64,000 nucleotides of DNA from Sphingomonas phyllosphaerae FA2 (GCF_000427645.1 NZ_KE386571.1:2413454-2477453); one strand, 5' to 3'; numbered from the stretch's first letter, positions 18,054-27,078 are shown. Notes: generated by a model not told the origin, from the letters alone. Numbers and translations are program-made.

Positions 18054-19145
18054 ATGACCCGCCGCGCCGCCATCGGCTCCGCAATCGCGCTGGGGGTGGC
18101 CTCCACTGCCAGCGCGGCGTCGCCCGTGAAGACGCCGCTGGTGTTCGCGCACCGCGGCGCGTCGGCGCTGCGCCCCGAACATACGCTGGGCGCCTATGCC
18201 AAGGCGATCGCGGACGGCGCCGACTTCATCGAGCCCGATCTGGTCCCGACGAAGGACGGCGTGCTGGTCGCGCGGCACGAGAACAACATCGTCGAGACGA
18301 CCGATGTCGCCGATCACTCCGAATTCGCCGCGCGGCGCACGACGAAGACGATCGACGGCGAGCAACAGACCGGCTGGTTCACCGAGGATTTCACGCTCGC
18401 CGAGCTGAAGACGCTGCGCGCGAAGGAACGGCTCGGCGCGATCCGACCCGAAAGCCGCAGCTACGACGGCCAGTTCCAGATCGTCACGCTCGACGAGGTC
18501 ATCGACTTTGCGACGGCGGAGGCCGCGGCGCGCGGGCGGACGATCGGGCTGGTGCCCGAGTTGAAGCATTCAACCTATTTCGCGAGTGTCGGCCTGCCCG
18601 TCGAGGACCGCTTCCTCGCGGTCATCGCCGCGCACGCCTATACCCGGCGCGCGCCGGTGCAGTTGCAGTCGTTCGAGGTCGCGAACCTGCGCTACGTGCG
18701 CGGCAAGCGGCCGAAGGGCGGCAACCTCCGGCTCGTCCAGCTGATCGGCGATCCCGCGCAAAGGCCCGCCGACGTCGCCAAGGCCGGCAGCGCGCTCGAT
18801 TACCGCACGATGGTGTCGTCCGCCGGGCTGCGCGAAATGGCGCGTTATGCCGACATCGTGGCGCCGAACACGCGGATGCTGATCCCGCTTGCCGCCGACG
18901 GACGGCTCGGCGCGCCCACCACCCTGGTCGCCGACGCACACGCCGCCGGGCTGGAGGTCTGCCCATGGACCTTCCGTCCCGAAAACCGCTTCCTCGCCGC
19001 CGACTTCCGCAGCACTGCCGGGCCGGACGCGCGCCACGACGCCGGCTCGGTGGCCGAGATGCGCCGCTATATCGCGCTCGGGATCGACTCTTTCTTCACC
19101 GACGATCCGGCGCTCGGGCGGCAGGCGGTGGACGGTGGCCGATAA
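18054..19145 (+). CDS. glpQ: Glycerophosphodiester phosphodiesterase, exported
   Basis: This 363-residue GDPD-family enzyme hydrolyses glycerophosphodiesters to sn-glycerol 3-phosphate and an alcohol in the periplasm. It has an N-terminal signal (MTRRAAIGSAIALGVASTAS, possibly Tat). The catalytic core is FAHRGASALRPEHT with the general acid/base histidine, ADFIEPDLVPTKDGVLVARH with the metal ligands and second histidine, IGLVPELKHS, and a C-terminal SFFTDDP. The length and the insertion around the WFTEDFTLAELK region match periplasmic GlpQ rather than the short cytoplasmic UgpQ. The ATG at 18054 is preferred over the GTG at 18051. It closes the receptor operon and completes the phosphorus-acquisition set with PhoD. 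Confidence 0.92.
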   Translation: MTRRAAIGSAIALGVASTASAASPVKTPLVFAHRGASALRPEHTLGAYAKAIADGADFIEPDLVPTKDGVLVARHENNIVETTDVADHSEFAARRTTKTIDGEQQTGWFTEDFTLAELKTLRAKERLGAIRPESRSYDGQFQIVTLDEVIDFATAEAAARGRTIGLVPELKHSTYFASVGLPVEDRFLAVIAAHAYTRRAPVQLQSFEVANLRYVRGKRPKGGNLRLVQLIGDPAQRPADVAKAGSALDYRTMVSSAGLREMARYADIVAPNTRMLIPLAADGRLGAPTTLVADAHAAGLEVCPWTFRPENRFLAADFRSTAGPDARHDAGSVAEMRRYIALGIDSFFTDDPALGRQAVDGGR

Positions 19146-19299
19146 AGCGGTTGCGCTCACGCCGCCCGGCTCGTATATTCGGATGCGGCTGGTGTAGCCT
19201 TTCGCTTCATCGGCTTTCCCGACGGCTCCGCAGCGATGCGGGGCCGTTGTGCTTTTCGTCGGTTTCGGCGTTATCGTTCCCCAAGGAGAATTTCGCAGC

Positions 19300-19662
19300 A
19301 TGGCAGGTTACAAGGCCCCTGACTTCAACCAGCGCGCCGCCGCCGCCCGCGACGCCAAGGCACGCGCGCTCGAGGCGTTGAAGAACAAGGCCGCCCCCGA
19401 TCCTGCAGAGGTCGCCGCCCGTCTCGCCGCGCGCGAGGCCAAGGAAGCCGCGGAGGCCGAGAAGCGCGAGCAGCGCAAGGCTGCGATCGCCGCCGAAAAG
19501 GCCGCCAAGGAAGAGGCGCGCGCGCAGGCCGCTGCCGAAGAAGCCGCCGCCGCCGAGGCGGCCGCTGCCGCCAAGCGCCCACCGGTCATGCCGACCGCCG
19601 CCGAGATGAAGGCGGCGCGCGACGCCCGCTACGCCGCGCGCAAGGCCCGCCAGAAGAAGTGA
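19300..19662 (+). CDS. DUF6481 family protein
   Basis: This 120-residue, strongly charged alanine/lysine/glutamate-rich protein is predicted to be one long coiled coil or extended helix (about residues 15-95). It starts with MAGYKAPDFNQRAAAARDAK, which matches the DUF6481 family common in sphingomonads. The C-terminus is basic (KARQKK). No signal peptide or membrane segment is present. The ATG at 19300 has an excellent AAGGAGAA about ten bases upstream. The stop codon overlaps the GTG start of the next gene, so the two are translationally coupled. The function is unknown. Confidence 0.85.
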   Translation: MAGYKAPDFNQRAAAARDAKARALEALKNKAAPDPAEVAARLAAREAKEAAEAEKREQRKAAIAAEKAAKEEARAQAAAEEAAAAEAAAAAKRPPVMPTAAEMKAARDARYAARKARQKK

Positions 19663-20330
19663 TTCGCCCCGAACTGCTCGGGGTTGCGGAGGTGCCGGAC
19701 GGGCCGCCCCTGCGGCTGTTCCGTCGCGGTGCCGACTTCATGATCGTGCTCGAACGCAACGAACTGATGAGCACGCGGATGAGCGGCTCGGAAGTCGCGC
19801 TCGGCACGATGACGTGCGACCGGTTGGCGGATTGTCCCGCCCCGCACCTGCTGATCGGCGGCTACGGCATGGGCTTCACGCTCCGCGCCGTGCTCGCCCG
19901 ACTGGGGGCTGCGGCGCAGGTCACCGTCGCTGAATTAGTCCCCGGCATCATCGAGTGGGCGCGCGGCCCGATGGCGGCGCTGACCGACGGCTGCCTCGAC
20001 GATCCGCGCGTCACGCTCGAGATGGGCGACGTGGGCAGAACGATCGCCGCGGGCGGCGGTCGCTACGACGCGATCCTGCTCGACGTCGACAACGGCCCCG
20101 ACGGGCTGACCCGCCCCGCCAACGACGGCCTGTATGGCCCGCGCGGGCTGGCCGCGGCGCGCAGTGCGTTGCGCCCCGGCGGGGTGCTGGCGGTCTGGTC
20201 GGCCGCGCCCGACCCACGTTTCGCCCGCCGCTTCGCCGACAGCGGCTTCGCGGTCGACGAGGTCAAGGTCCGCGCCCGCGAGAACGGCAAGGGCGCGACC
20301 CACGTCATCTGGTTCGGCACGCGTCGCTAG
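19659..20330 (+). CDS. Spermidine-synthase-like / class I methyltransferase-fold protein
   Basis: This 223-residue protein has the Rossmann-like fold of the polyamine synthase and SAM-methyltransferase clan. LLIGGYGMGFTLRAVL is the nucleotide-binding glycine motif, VTVAELVPGIIEWA follows, and YDAILLDVDNGPDGLT is the acidic motif that in spermidine synthases abstracts the proton. LRPGGVLAVWSA is a typical later strand. Similar short proteins are annotated as spermidine synthase-like, but the N-terminal tetramerisation domain is reduced, so polyamine synthesis is not certain. It begins at a GTG overlapping the stop of the DUF6481 gene and is probably co-expressed with it. Confidence 0.8.
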   Translation: MIRPELLGVAEVPDGPPLRLFRRGADFMIVLERNELMSTRMSGSEVALGTMTCDRLADCPAPHLLIGGYGMGFTLRAVLARLGAAAQVTVAELVPGIIEWARGPMAALTDGCLDDPRVTLEMGDVGRTIAAGGGRYDAILLDVDNGPDGLTRPANDGLYGPRGLAAARSALRPGGVLAVWSAAPDPRFARRFADSGFAVDEVKVRARENGKGATHVIWFGTRR

Positions 20331-20357
20331 GCCCGGTCACCGCCCCTGACCCGACCC

Positions 20358-20432
20358 GTCATTGCGAGCGTAGCGAAACAATGCAGTGCCGGATCAGGAC
20401 TTCCTGGATTGCTTTGCCACGCTCGCAATGAC
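20358..20432. repeat. Family R2 palindromic repeat (degenerate copy)
   Basis: An inverted repeat with arms of the type GTCATTGCGAGCGTAGCGAA, slightly decayed here (AAACAATGC in the left arm, GCTTTGCCACGCTCG in the right). Four other copies occur in the window. Together with the repeat at 20466-20569 it fills the 334-bp gene-free stretch 20331-20664; nothing else is seen there. Confidence 0.85.
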
Positions 20433-20465
20433 GATGAGGGGCAGCAGGTGTCCCGAAACACGCCC

Positions 20466-20569
20466 GTCACCCCCGCGGAGGCCGGGGCCCAGTTGGGGGA
20501 CGCTGATGAGGCGCATCACGCTCGGTTACGTAGACCTTCACAACTGACCCCGGCCTTCGCCGGGGTGAC
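20466..20569. repeat. Family R4 palindromic repeat
   Basis: Arms of the type CCCCGCGGAGGCCGGGGCCC and its complement around CCGGCCTTCGCCGGGGTGAC are separated by a loop of about 50 bases; CCAGTTGGG next to the left arm is echoed by CAACTGACC. A second copy is at 38867-38955. Confidence 0.8.
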
Positions 20570-20664
20570 GGCACGGCATGGGCCGGGCGTGATAGCTGCG
20601 ATCTCCGTAACCAACCTACGCTAACCGACTGTCACCCTCCCCTGCCTGATGGTAGAGGCCGCTC

Positions 20665-21633
20665 ATGGGTCACGGGCACAACCATCACCACCATGGTCAC
20701 GAGCACGGGAACGGGCACGGACATGACCACGATCACGGCCATTCCCATGCACATGCCACCCCGCCCGAACGCTGGGACAATGTGTTCGCGATCGGGATCG
20801 CGCTAAACCTCGTCTATGTCGTCGCGGAAGGCGTGGCCGGGTGGCTGTTCGACTCGGTCGCGTTGCTCGCCGACGCCGGGCACAATCTGTCCGACGTGCT
20901 CGGACTAGCGGTGGCGTGGGGTGGCGCGGCGCTGGCGCGGACCGCGCCGTCGAAGCGCTTCACCTACGGACTGAAGGGCTCGACGATCCTCGCCGCGCTC
21001 GCCAACGCGCTGCTGCTGCTGGTCGCGATCGGCGCGATCGCGTGGGAGTCGGTGCACCGCTTTGGGGCGGCACCCGCGGTGCCGGGGCTGACCGTTTCCG
21101 CCGTCGCCGCACTCGGGATCGCCGTCAACGCGATCACCGCATGGCTGTTCGCGCGCGGGCGCAAGGGCGACGTCAACGTCCGCGGCGCTTACCTCCACAT
21201 GCTTGCCGATGCGTTGGTCTCAGCCGGGGTCGTCGCCGCCGGGGTCGTCATCTGGTTGACCGGCGCAGCGTGGATCGATCCGCTCGTCAGCCTCGTCATC
21301 GCGGTGGTGATCTTCTGGCAGACGTGGGGGCTGCTGCGCGAGACGGTCGAGATGTCGCTGTCGGCGGTGCCGCGCGGGATCGACTATGACCGGGTCAAGG
21401 ACGCGCTCGCCACGCTGCCTGGCGTCGAGGCGGTCCACGACCTCCATATCTGGCCGATGTCGACCACCGAACCCAGCCTGACCGCGCACCTGCGCATCCC
21501 GGCCGGCCATCCGGGCGACGCGTTTCTGGAGGACGTGCAGGCGATGCTGCACGAACGCTTCGGAATCGGCCATACGACGGTACAGATCGAAACCGGCACC
21601 GCCTGCACGCTTGCCGATCCGCGCACCGTCTAG
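20665..21633 (+). CDS. Cation diffusion facilitator, zinc exporter type (CzcD/ZitB-like)
   Basis: This 322-residue inner-membrane antiporter expels Zn2+ (and possibly Cd2+ or Co2+) in exchange for protons. The first 32 residues are extremely histidine-rich, alternating with Gly, Asp and Glu, a likely metal buffer. Six membrane segments follow. The transport site is visible as LLADAGHNLSD in TM2 and YLHMLADALVS in TM5, two HxxxD pairs that typify zinc-selective CDFs. A cytoplasmic C-terminal domain carries VEAVHDLHIWPMSTTEPSLT. It is monocistronic and convergent with the prolyl oligopeptidase, leaving one base between the two stops. No metal-responsive operator was identified upstream. Confidence 0.95.
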   Translation: MGHGHNHHHHGHEHGNGHGHDHDHGHSHAHATPPERWDNVFAIGIALNLVYVVAEGVAGWLFDSVALLADAGHNLSDVLGLAVAWGGAALARTAPSKRFTYGLKGSTILAALANALLLLVAIGAIAWESVHRFGAAPAVPGLTVSAVAALGIAVNAITAWLFARGRKGDVNVRGAYLHMLADALVSAGVVAAGVVIWLTGAAWIDPLVSLVIAVVIFWQTWGLLRETVEMSLSAVPRGIDYDRVKDALATLPGVEAVHDLHIWPMSTTEPSLTAHLRIPAGHPGDAFLEDVQAMLHERFGIGHTTVQIETGTACTLADPRTV

Positions 21634-21634
21634 G

Positions 21635-23719
21635 CTATTTTCGCATCAGTTCGCGTCCCAGGAACGCATTCAGCAGCGCCGCGCGGCGCGCATCCTCGGC
21701 GTGATCGGCGCCGACCGAATGCCCGCCCTCCAGATACTCGTGGAAGTAAACGCTGTTCCCGTTCTGCTTCAGCAACGCCGCCAGCTTGCGCGCATGGCCG
21801 GGATGAACCCGGTCATCCTTGGTCGAAAGATAGAAGAACACAGGCGGATAGCGAACCCCTGCCTTCACGTTCTGATACGGTGAGTAGCGGCGGATGAACG
21901 CCCAGTCGGCTGGCTTGTCGGGATCGCCATACTCATCGATCCACGACGCCCCCGCGGACAGATGCGAATAGCGCTGCATATCCTCCAGCGGCGACCCCGC
22001 AATCACCGCACCATACAGGTCCGGCCGCTGCTGCATCGCCACCCCGACCAGCAAACCGCCGTTCGAACGTCCTGAAATCCCGATCTTTCCCTTGGCCGAC
22101 ACGCCGGTCCGGACCAGATCGTCGCCGACCGCGTGGAGGTCGTCGAACACGTTCTGCCGCTTCTCGCGCAGCCCCGCCTGATGCCAGCGCGGCCCATATT
22201 CGCCGCCGCCGCGCAGGTTGGCGAGCACATAGGCCCCGCCCTGCTCCACCCAGAACAGCGCCAGCGGACCGGCGCGGTACGGCTGCTCGGTGAGATAGGT
22301 CGGGGTCTGCGCATTGCGGAACCCTCCATAAGCATGGATCAGCGCCGGCGCCGGCGCGGTCGCGCCCTTCTTCGTGACCAGAAAATACGGCACGCGCGTT
22401 CCGTCGCGCGAGGTCGCAAAGCGCTGTGCCACCTGATATTTCGTCGCATCGAACCGCGCCCGCAGCGCCTGAACCGCGCGCGGCGCCGCGCCGATCCGGA
22501 CCGCATAGAGCGTCGGCGGGGTGAGCATCCCTTCGACGGTGACGAACGCCGCGTCGCTCTTCCCCGTCGTTGCGCCGAGGTGGAGTGTGCTGTTGTCGGG
22601 CAGCGCGACCGGAGTCTGCGTCCAGCGTCCGTCTGCCCGCCGCCGCAGCGCGAGCAACCGGCCGGACACGTCGTCGAGCAATTTGACCCACAACACATTG
22701 TCGCTGGCCGAAACTTCCTCGATCGCCTGCGCCGCGCCCGGTGCCATCACCAACTCGCCCTTCGGGTGGCGACCGGCGACGATGTCGGGAAGCGACCAGG
22801 CGACCAGCGCACCGGCTGGGAAGCCTTCCGCGGGCTTGTTGAGCTTGGCGATCGCGCGTCCGCCGATCACATCGGTGACATCCGCCCCCTTCGGGAGCCC
22901 GAGCGGGATGAACCTGCCATCGGCGGCCTGCACCAGCAATTCGCGCTCGAAGAAGGTGTGGCCGACGCTGACCATCGGCCAGCGCCGCGTGGCGTCGACG
23001 AACGCCGCCGCGCCGACCTGCACCGCGCTGGCGGGGGATTGGTGGATGGTGGTCGCTGCCGCTAATGGCGTGCCGCGCCGCCACAATTTCGCGATGCGCG
23101 GATAGCCGGAGGTGGTGAGCGACCCTGCGCCCCAGTCGGTGGCGACCAGCAACGTGTCGCGGTCGACCCATGCCACGTCGCTCTTCGCCTCGGGCAGGAC
23201 GAAGCCGTCGTCGACGAAGCGCCCGGTGGTCAGGTCGAACTCGCGGACGACTTGCGCGTCGGTGCCCCCGGGGCTGAAGCGGATGAGGCAGCGTGCGTAA
23301 TCGGGTTCGAGGCAACTCGCGCCGTGCCAGACCCAGCTCTTGCCCTCCGCCTTGCCGAGCGCGTCGACGTCGATCAGCGTCCGCCATTTCGGCTTGCCGG
23401 CCTGATAGTCGGCAAGCGTCGCGATGCGCCACAGGCCGCGCGGATTTTTCGCGTCGCGCCAGAGGTTTGTGACGCGGTCGCCGAGCACGGTGTCGACCTC
23501 TGCGATCTGCGCCTCGTCATCGAGGATCGCCTTGGCGCGGGCGCGATCCTGTTCGAAACGCGGGCTTTTGGTGAGAAGCGCCTCGGTTTCGGCGTTCCAC
23601 GCCTTGACCTGCTGGAGCGCGCGCGGGCCTTCGATGTCTTCCAGCCAAAGGTAGGGGTCGGCGGCGGGGGCGGCGGCGAGGACGATCGGGGCGAGCGCGA
23701 GCGGGATCAGACGTTTCAT
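21635..23719 (-). CDS. Prolyl oligopeptidase family serine peptidase, secreted
   Basis: This 694-residue S9-family peptidase has an N-terminal seven-bladed propeller and a C-terminal alpha/beta hydrolase. The signal peptide is MKRLIPLALAPIVLAAAPAA. The propeller begins at DPYLWLEDIEGPRALQQVKAW. The catalytic serine is in GISGRSNGGLLVG (the usual GGSNGG has an Arg in place of the second Gly), the aspartate in STKDDRVHPGHARK, and the histidine in LEGGHSVGADH. The YGGFRNAQTPTY and ANLRGGGEYG motifs form the oxyanion and substrate region. The ATG at 23719 is chosen because the signal peptide begins there; the long in-frame extension upstream runs through repeat DNA. It probably cleaves proline-containing peptides in the periplasm. 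Confidence 0.92.
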   Translation of the reverse strand: MKRLIPLALAPIVLAAAPAADPYLWLEDIEGPRALQQVKAWNAETEALLTKSPRFEQDRARAKAILDDEAQIAEVDTVLGDRVTNLWRDAKNPRGLWRIATLADYQAGKPKWRTLIDVDALGKAEGKSWVWHGASCLEPDYARCLIRFSPGGTDAQVVREFDLTTGRFVDDGFVLPEAKSDVAWVDRDTLLVATDWGAGSLTTSGYPRIAKLWRRGTPLAAATTIHQSPASAVQVGAAAFVDATRRWPMVSVGHTFFERELLVQAADGRFIPLGLPKGADVTDVIGGRAIAKLNKPAEGFPAGALVAWSLPDIVAGRHPKGELVMAPGAAQAIEEVSASDNVLWVKLLDDVSGRLLALRRRADGRWTQTPVALPDNSTLHLGATTGKSDAAFVTVEGMLTPPTLYAVRIGAAPRAVQALRARFDATKYQVAQRFATSRDGTRVPYFLVTKKGATAPAPALIHAYGGFRNAQTPTYLTEQPYRAGPLALFWVEQGGAYVLANLRGGGEYGPRWHQAGLREKRQNVFDDLHAVGDDLVRTGVSAKGKIGISGRSNGGLLVGVAMQQRPDLYGAVIAGSPLEDMQRYSHLSAGASWIDEYGDPDKPADWAFIRRYSPYQNVKAGVRYPPVFFYLSTKDDRVHPGHARKLAALLKQNGNSVYFHEYLEGGHSVGADHAEDARRAALLNAFLGRELMRK

Positions 23720-23913
23720 CGGTGACCAACGTAGCGGGGCGCACCGGGGATAGGAAGCGTGGTCGCGGATGTTGGCGATGGTGGCGCGGAACGGCGCGCA
23801 AATTCGGGTGCGGCTCGACAGGCGATTGAAAGGTGCGTGAATGTTTGCTGGCGGGGCTTGGGAGGCGCCGTCGATGTTTGCGGTGTGGCGCGCGGTTGGT
23901 TGTGGTTGTGAGG

Positions 23914-23950
23914 GGAAGAAGCGGGATCCCGGGTCAAGCCCGGGATGACC
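23914..23950. repeat. Solo arm of family R1
   Basis: A single arm of the R1 palindrome (GAAGAAGCGGGATCCCGGGT onward) with no partner nearby. It lies in the 404-bp gene-free stretch 23720-24123, which also contains the repeat at 23986-24115. ORFs across this stretch are translations of repeats and are not genes. Confidence 0.75.
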
Positions 23951-23985
23951 GGGGGTCGGGGCGAAACACCTTAGACCCATGCGCC

Positions 23986-24115
23986 GTCGCCCCTGCGGAG
24001 GCAGGGGCCTATGGCTGTGTCGTCCGGGTGGGCGGGTCGACACCGGCGCGGCGGTTTTCGGGGCGGCGTTGCGCGTAACGGGACAGACATGGGCCCCTGC
24101 CTCCGCAGGGGCGAC
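23986..24115. repeat. Family R6 palindromic repeat
   Basis: Left arm 23986-24017 (GTCGCCCCTGCGGAGGCAGG onward) and right arm 24085-24115 are near reverse complements around a 67-base loop. It ends just before the nadA stop codon. A solo arm of the same family lies near 785-815. Confidence 0.85.
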
Positions 24116-24123
24116 GGCGTTCG

Positions 24124-25122
24124 TCAGTCGCCGGTTACCTTTGCGGGGCCGAGGTCGCCTTGCCCGACCGTCGTGCTCGCCATTTCCAGCATCGCGTCGA
24201 GGCTCTTCTTGGCCTGCACGCGCAAACCTTCGTCCATCTCGATCCGCGGGGTCAGATCACGCAGCGCGACGTAGAGCTTTTCCAGCGTGTTCAGCGCCAT
24301 GTACGGGCAGATATTGCAATTGCAGTTCCCGTCGGCGCCCGGCGCGCCGATGAAAGTCTTGCCCGGCAGCGCCTTTTCCATCTGATGGATGATGTGCGGC
24401 TCGGTGGCGACGATCAGCGTGTCGCCCGTCATGGCCATCGCATAATCGAGGATGCCGCGGGTCGAGCCGACATAATCGGCGTGGTCGAGGATCACCGCCG
24501 GGCATTCCGGGTGCGCCGCGATCGGCGCATTGGGGTGCTGCGCGCGCAACTTGAGCAATTCGGTTTCGCTGAACGCCTCGTGGACGATGCACACGCCCGG
24601 CCACAGGATCAGGTCGCGCCCGGTCTTGCGCGCGAGATAGCCGCCGAGGTTGCGATCGGGGCCGAAGATGATCTTCTGCTCGGGCGGGATCTTCGACAGG
24701 ATCGTCTCGGCCGACGACGAGGTGACGATGACGTCGCTGAGCGCCTTCACCGCCGCCGAGCAATTGATGTAGGTGAGCGCGATCGCGTCCGGGTGCTGCG
24801 CGCGGAAGGCCGCGAATTGCTCGGGCGGGCAGCTGTCTTCGAGACTGCACCCGGCGTCCATGTCGGGGAGGATCACGGTCTTTTGCGGCGAGAGGATCTT
24901 GGCGGTTTCCGCCATGAAACGCACGCCGCAGAAGGCGATGACATCGGCATCGGTGGCCTGCGCCTTGCGGCTGAGGTCGAGGCTGTCGCCGACGAAGTCC
25001 GCGAGGTCCTGAATTTCGGGCTTCTGGTAGTAATGCGCGAGGATCACGGCGTTGCGCTCCTTGCGGAGGCGGTCGATCTCGGCGCGCAGGTCGAGGCCCG
25101 TGAGGTTCGTCGGCTGTTCCAT
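24124..25122 (-). CDS. nadA: Quinolinate synthase NadA
   Basis: This 332-residue 4Fe-4S enzyme condenses iminoaspartate with dihydroxyacetone phosphate to give quinolinate in de novo NAD synthesis. Family motifs run in order: VILAHYYQKPEIQDLADFVG, FCGVRFMAETAKILSPQKTV, PDMDAGCSLEDSCP, ALTYINCSAAVKALSD, FGPDRNLGGYL, GVCIVHEAFSE and HPECPAVILDHADYVGST. The candidate cluster cysteines are in INCSAA, GVCIVH and NCNICPYM. Length is normal. The ATG at 25122 gives MEQPTNLTGLDLRAEIDRL; upstream codons run into a repeat. The partners nadB and nadC are not in the window, so it is probably transcribed alone. Confidence 0.96.
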   Translation of the reverse strand: MEQPTNLTGLDLRAEIDRLRKERNAVILAHYYQKPEIQDLADFVGDSLDLSRKAQATDADVIAFCGVRFMAETAKILSPQKTVILPDMDAGCSLEDSCPPEQFAAFRAQHPDAIALTYINCSAAVKALSDVIVTSSSAETILSKIPPEQKIIFGPDRNLGGYLARKTGRDLILWPGVCIVHEAFSETELLKLRAQHPNAPIAAHPECPAVILDHADYVGSTRGILDYAMAMTGDTLIVATEPHIIHQMEKALPGKTFIGAPGADGNCNCNICPYMALNTLEKLYVALRDLTPRIEMDEGLRVQAKKSLDAMLEMASTTVGQGDLGPAKVTGD

Positions 25123-25212
25123 GTTCGCGCAGATGGCCCGTGTGCCGGGCGCAATCAAGCGGAACAGTGTGGGGCGGGTGCGGACCGAGAGGCTCCACAC
25201 GCAGGTTTGGTT

Positions 25213-25304
25213 GTCATCCCCGCGGAGGCGGGGATCCAGACGCGCAGGTCTTCGCAACGGGCGAGACGTCAGAGGTTCTGGATTCCCGCCTTCGCGGGAA
25301 TGAC
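25213..25304. repeat. Family R3 palindromic repeat
   Basis: A second copy of the repeat at 13017-13110, with the same GATCCAGACGCGCAGGTC and GGTTCTGGATTCCCGCC sections. It lies about 90 bp upstream of nadA and downstream of the DUF4230 gene. Confidence 0.88.
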
Positions 25305-25367
25305 GGTAGGTATGGTGGGAGGACGGGGGGGTGCCGGGAGTGACGGGAGGGTGGGTAAGCGAATGCT

Positions 25368-26075
25368 CTACCGCGCGTTGCCGAGGACTTCCTCCAGCGA
25401 GCGCGTCAGGTCCCATTGGTCGCGGTTGTCGGGGCGGGACTCGCCGGCGAAACGCACCTCGACGTTGACGGGCAGGTTGGCGGCCTCCAGCGTGCCCTCG
25501 AACAAGCGTTCCAGCGCGCTTCGGGCGTTCTCGCGCGCCTTGGCGATGTTCTCGGGCTCGCGCGCCTTGGCGGCGACGACGTCGGTCGCCTTGGCCGACA
25601 CCTTCTTCTGCAATTCGGCCATCGCGCCGCGGGGGGGCAGGATGCCGGTGGTGGTGTCGATCGTCACGCGGCTCTCGTCGATATTGGGCGCGCCGATCGT
25701 GACGTCGGGCACCTCGACCAGCAAGCGGCGGCGGCGTTCGTCGTAGCGGAAGTCGCGCGGGCGCAAGCTGCCGAGCGGGACGAAATAATCGACGTCATAC
25801 GGCGCCTTGATGACGCGGACGTATTTGAGCCAGCCGAACACCCGCGTCGCGGCGGCAGTCGACTGGACGGTGCCCGACAGATGGCTGACGCGCAGCTCGT
25901 TGCTGCCGTACAGGCGCCCGGCGACGACGCGCGCGACCGCGACGCCGCTCGCATCGGTCGCCACGGTATATTTCTCGGTGAAGTAGCGATAGCCGACGAA
26001 GGTCGCGACCAGGATCGCGGTGGCGATCGCCAGCGATACCAAGAGCTTGCCGAGCCCGGTCAGATGCTCCGCCAT
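25368..26075 (-). CDS. DUF4230 domain-containing membrane-anchored protein
   Basis: This 235-residue protein has one N-terminal membrane anchor (about residues 10-30, LLVSLAIATAILVATFVGYR). A periplasmic region matches DUF4230: a beta-rich segment with SHLSGTVQSTAAATRVFGWL and YDVDYFVPLGSL, then RRLLVEVPDVTIGAPNIDES. A long helical part follows around VSAKATDVVAAKAREPENIAK, where Ala/Lys/Glu-rich helices resemble band-7-like coiled coils. The function is unknown. The ATG overlaps the end of the upstream MBL hydrolase gene by 16 bp, so the two are coupled. Confidence 0.85.
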   Translation of the reverse strand: MAEHLTGLGKLLVSLAIATAILVATFVGYRYFTEKYTVATDASGVAVARVVAGRLYGSNELRVSHLSGTVQSTAAATRVFGWLKYVRVIKAPYDVDYFVPLGSLRPRDFRYDERRRRLLVEVPDVTIGAPNIDESRVTIDTTTGILPPRGAMAELQKKVSAKATDVVAAKAREPENIAKARENARSALERLFEGTLEAANLPVNVEVRFAGESRPDNRDQWDLTRSLEEVLGNAR

Positions 26076-26917
26076 ATACCCCCCTCCTCCGCCGCCAGCC
26101 CACGCCGCGCGAGATCGATCAGATGCGCGAGCACCGAGCGCGAGGCCGCGCCGAGCAATCGCGCGTCGAGCCCGACGTACATCCGCGCGACCATCGCCGC
26201 GATCGGTTGTGGGCCTTCACGGAGCAGCCGCAGGATCTGCCCCTCGCGCTGTTTGCGGTGGCCGAGCATCCCGCGCACCAGCCGTTGCGGGCGCTCGACC
26301 GCCTCGCCGTGACCGGGGTAATAGACGCGGTCGTCGCGTAGCAGCAGCTTTTCGAGGCTGGCCATATAGTCGCCCATGTCGCCGTCGGGGGGCGAGACGA
26401 CGCTGGTCGCCCAGCCCATCACGTGATCGCCCGAAAAGAGCGCGCCGGTTTCCGGGAGTGCGAAGGCGAGATGGTTGGCGGTGTGGCCGGGGGTGGCGAG
26501 CGCCTGCAACGTCCAGCCGTCGCCGGTGACCCGGTCGCCATCCGCCAGCACGCGATCGGGGGCGTAGTCGGCGTCGAAGGCGGCGTCGGCCTGCTCGCCC
26601 GCGTCGCGCACCACCAAGGGCGCGCAACCGACGATCGGCGCACCGGTTTCGGCGGCGAGGCGGCGCGCGGCGGGGGAATGATCGCGATGGTGGTGGGTGA
26701 TGAGGATCGCACGGACCGGGCGGCCGGCGATCACGCGGAGCAAGGCCGCGTGGTGCGCGTCGCCGGCGGGACCGGGGTCGATGATCGCGAGGTCGTTGGT
26801 GCCGACGAGGTGCGTCTGCGTGCCGGTGTAGGTGTAGGCGGAGGCATTGGGGGCGAGGACGCGCGTCACCAGCGGTTCCAGCGTCATCGCCACGCCGGTA
26901 GGGAGGTCGTCTGCCAT
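26060..26917 (-). CDS. MBL-fold metallohydrolase (LACTB2-like)
   Basis: This 285-residue metallo-beta-lactamase-fold hydrolase has the metal-binding motif THHHRDHS (about residues 73-80). Downstream ligands are the histidine in TPGHTANHLAF, the aspartate in FSGDHVMGW and the histidine in YYPGHGEAV. The C-terminal winged-helix-like segment (HRKQREGQILRLLREGPQPI) is characteristic of the LACTB2/RNase-Z-related subgroup. Known members act on RNA, thioesters or lactones, so the substrate here is open. It overlaps the DUF4230 gene downstream. The start at 26917 adds about ten residues before the conserved region; an ATG ten codons later is possible. Confidence 0.88.
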   Translation of the reverse strand: MADDLPTGVAMTLEPLVTRVLAPNASAYTYTGTQTHLVGTNDLAIIDPGPAGDAHHAALLRVIAGRPVRAILITHHHRDHSPAARRLAAETGAPIVGCAPLVVRDAGEQADAAFDADYAPDRVLADGDRVTGDGWTLQALATPGHTANHLAFALPETGALFSGDHVMGWATSVVSPPDGDMGDYMASLEKLLLRDDRVYYPGHGEAVERPQRLVRGMLGHRKQREGQILRLLREGPQPIAAMVARMYVGLDARLLGAASRSVLAHLIDLARRGLAAEEGGIWRSI

Positions 26918-26980
26918 CTTTGCTTCACATGGCGGCGGGCGGCGGCGGGTGCAAGGGTTGGACGGTTCCCCCCACTCATT

Positions 26981-27064
26981 GTCGCTCCGGCCCTGAGCGG
27001 GGGCTCCGCTTCTTCTTGGCAGCCGGAGAAAGAAGCGGGATCCCGGCTCAAGGCCGGGATGACG
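26981..27064. repeat. Family R1 palindromic repeat
   Basis: A two-arm copy with a decayed left arm (CCGGCCCTGAGCGGGGGCTC) and a canonical right arm ending GGCCGGGATGAC. It sits between the M56 peptidase stop and the MBL hydrolase start, within the 161-bp gap. Confidence 0.8.
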
Positions 27065-27078
27065 GTGGGGGGAGAGGG

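Noticed and set aside
15358..18084. A 908-codon minus-strand frame opposite the second TonB receptor
   Set aside because: It is antisense to a well-conserved receptor with signal peptide and barrel, and is rich in Arg, Asp, Val and Gly like other shadows here.
20331..20664. A CRISPR array or tRNA gene in the repeat-rich spacer
   Set aside because: The repeats are single inverted pairs of different families, with no regular direct repeats and spacers and no cloverleaf with a T-loop.
23833..24078. An 81-residue plus-strand frame between the peptidase and nadA
   Set aside because: It is a translation of the R1 solo arm and the R6 repeat, with no ribosome site and no protein-like pattern.
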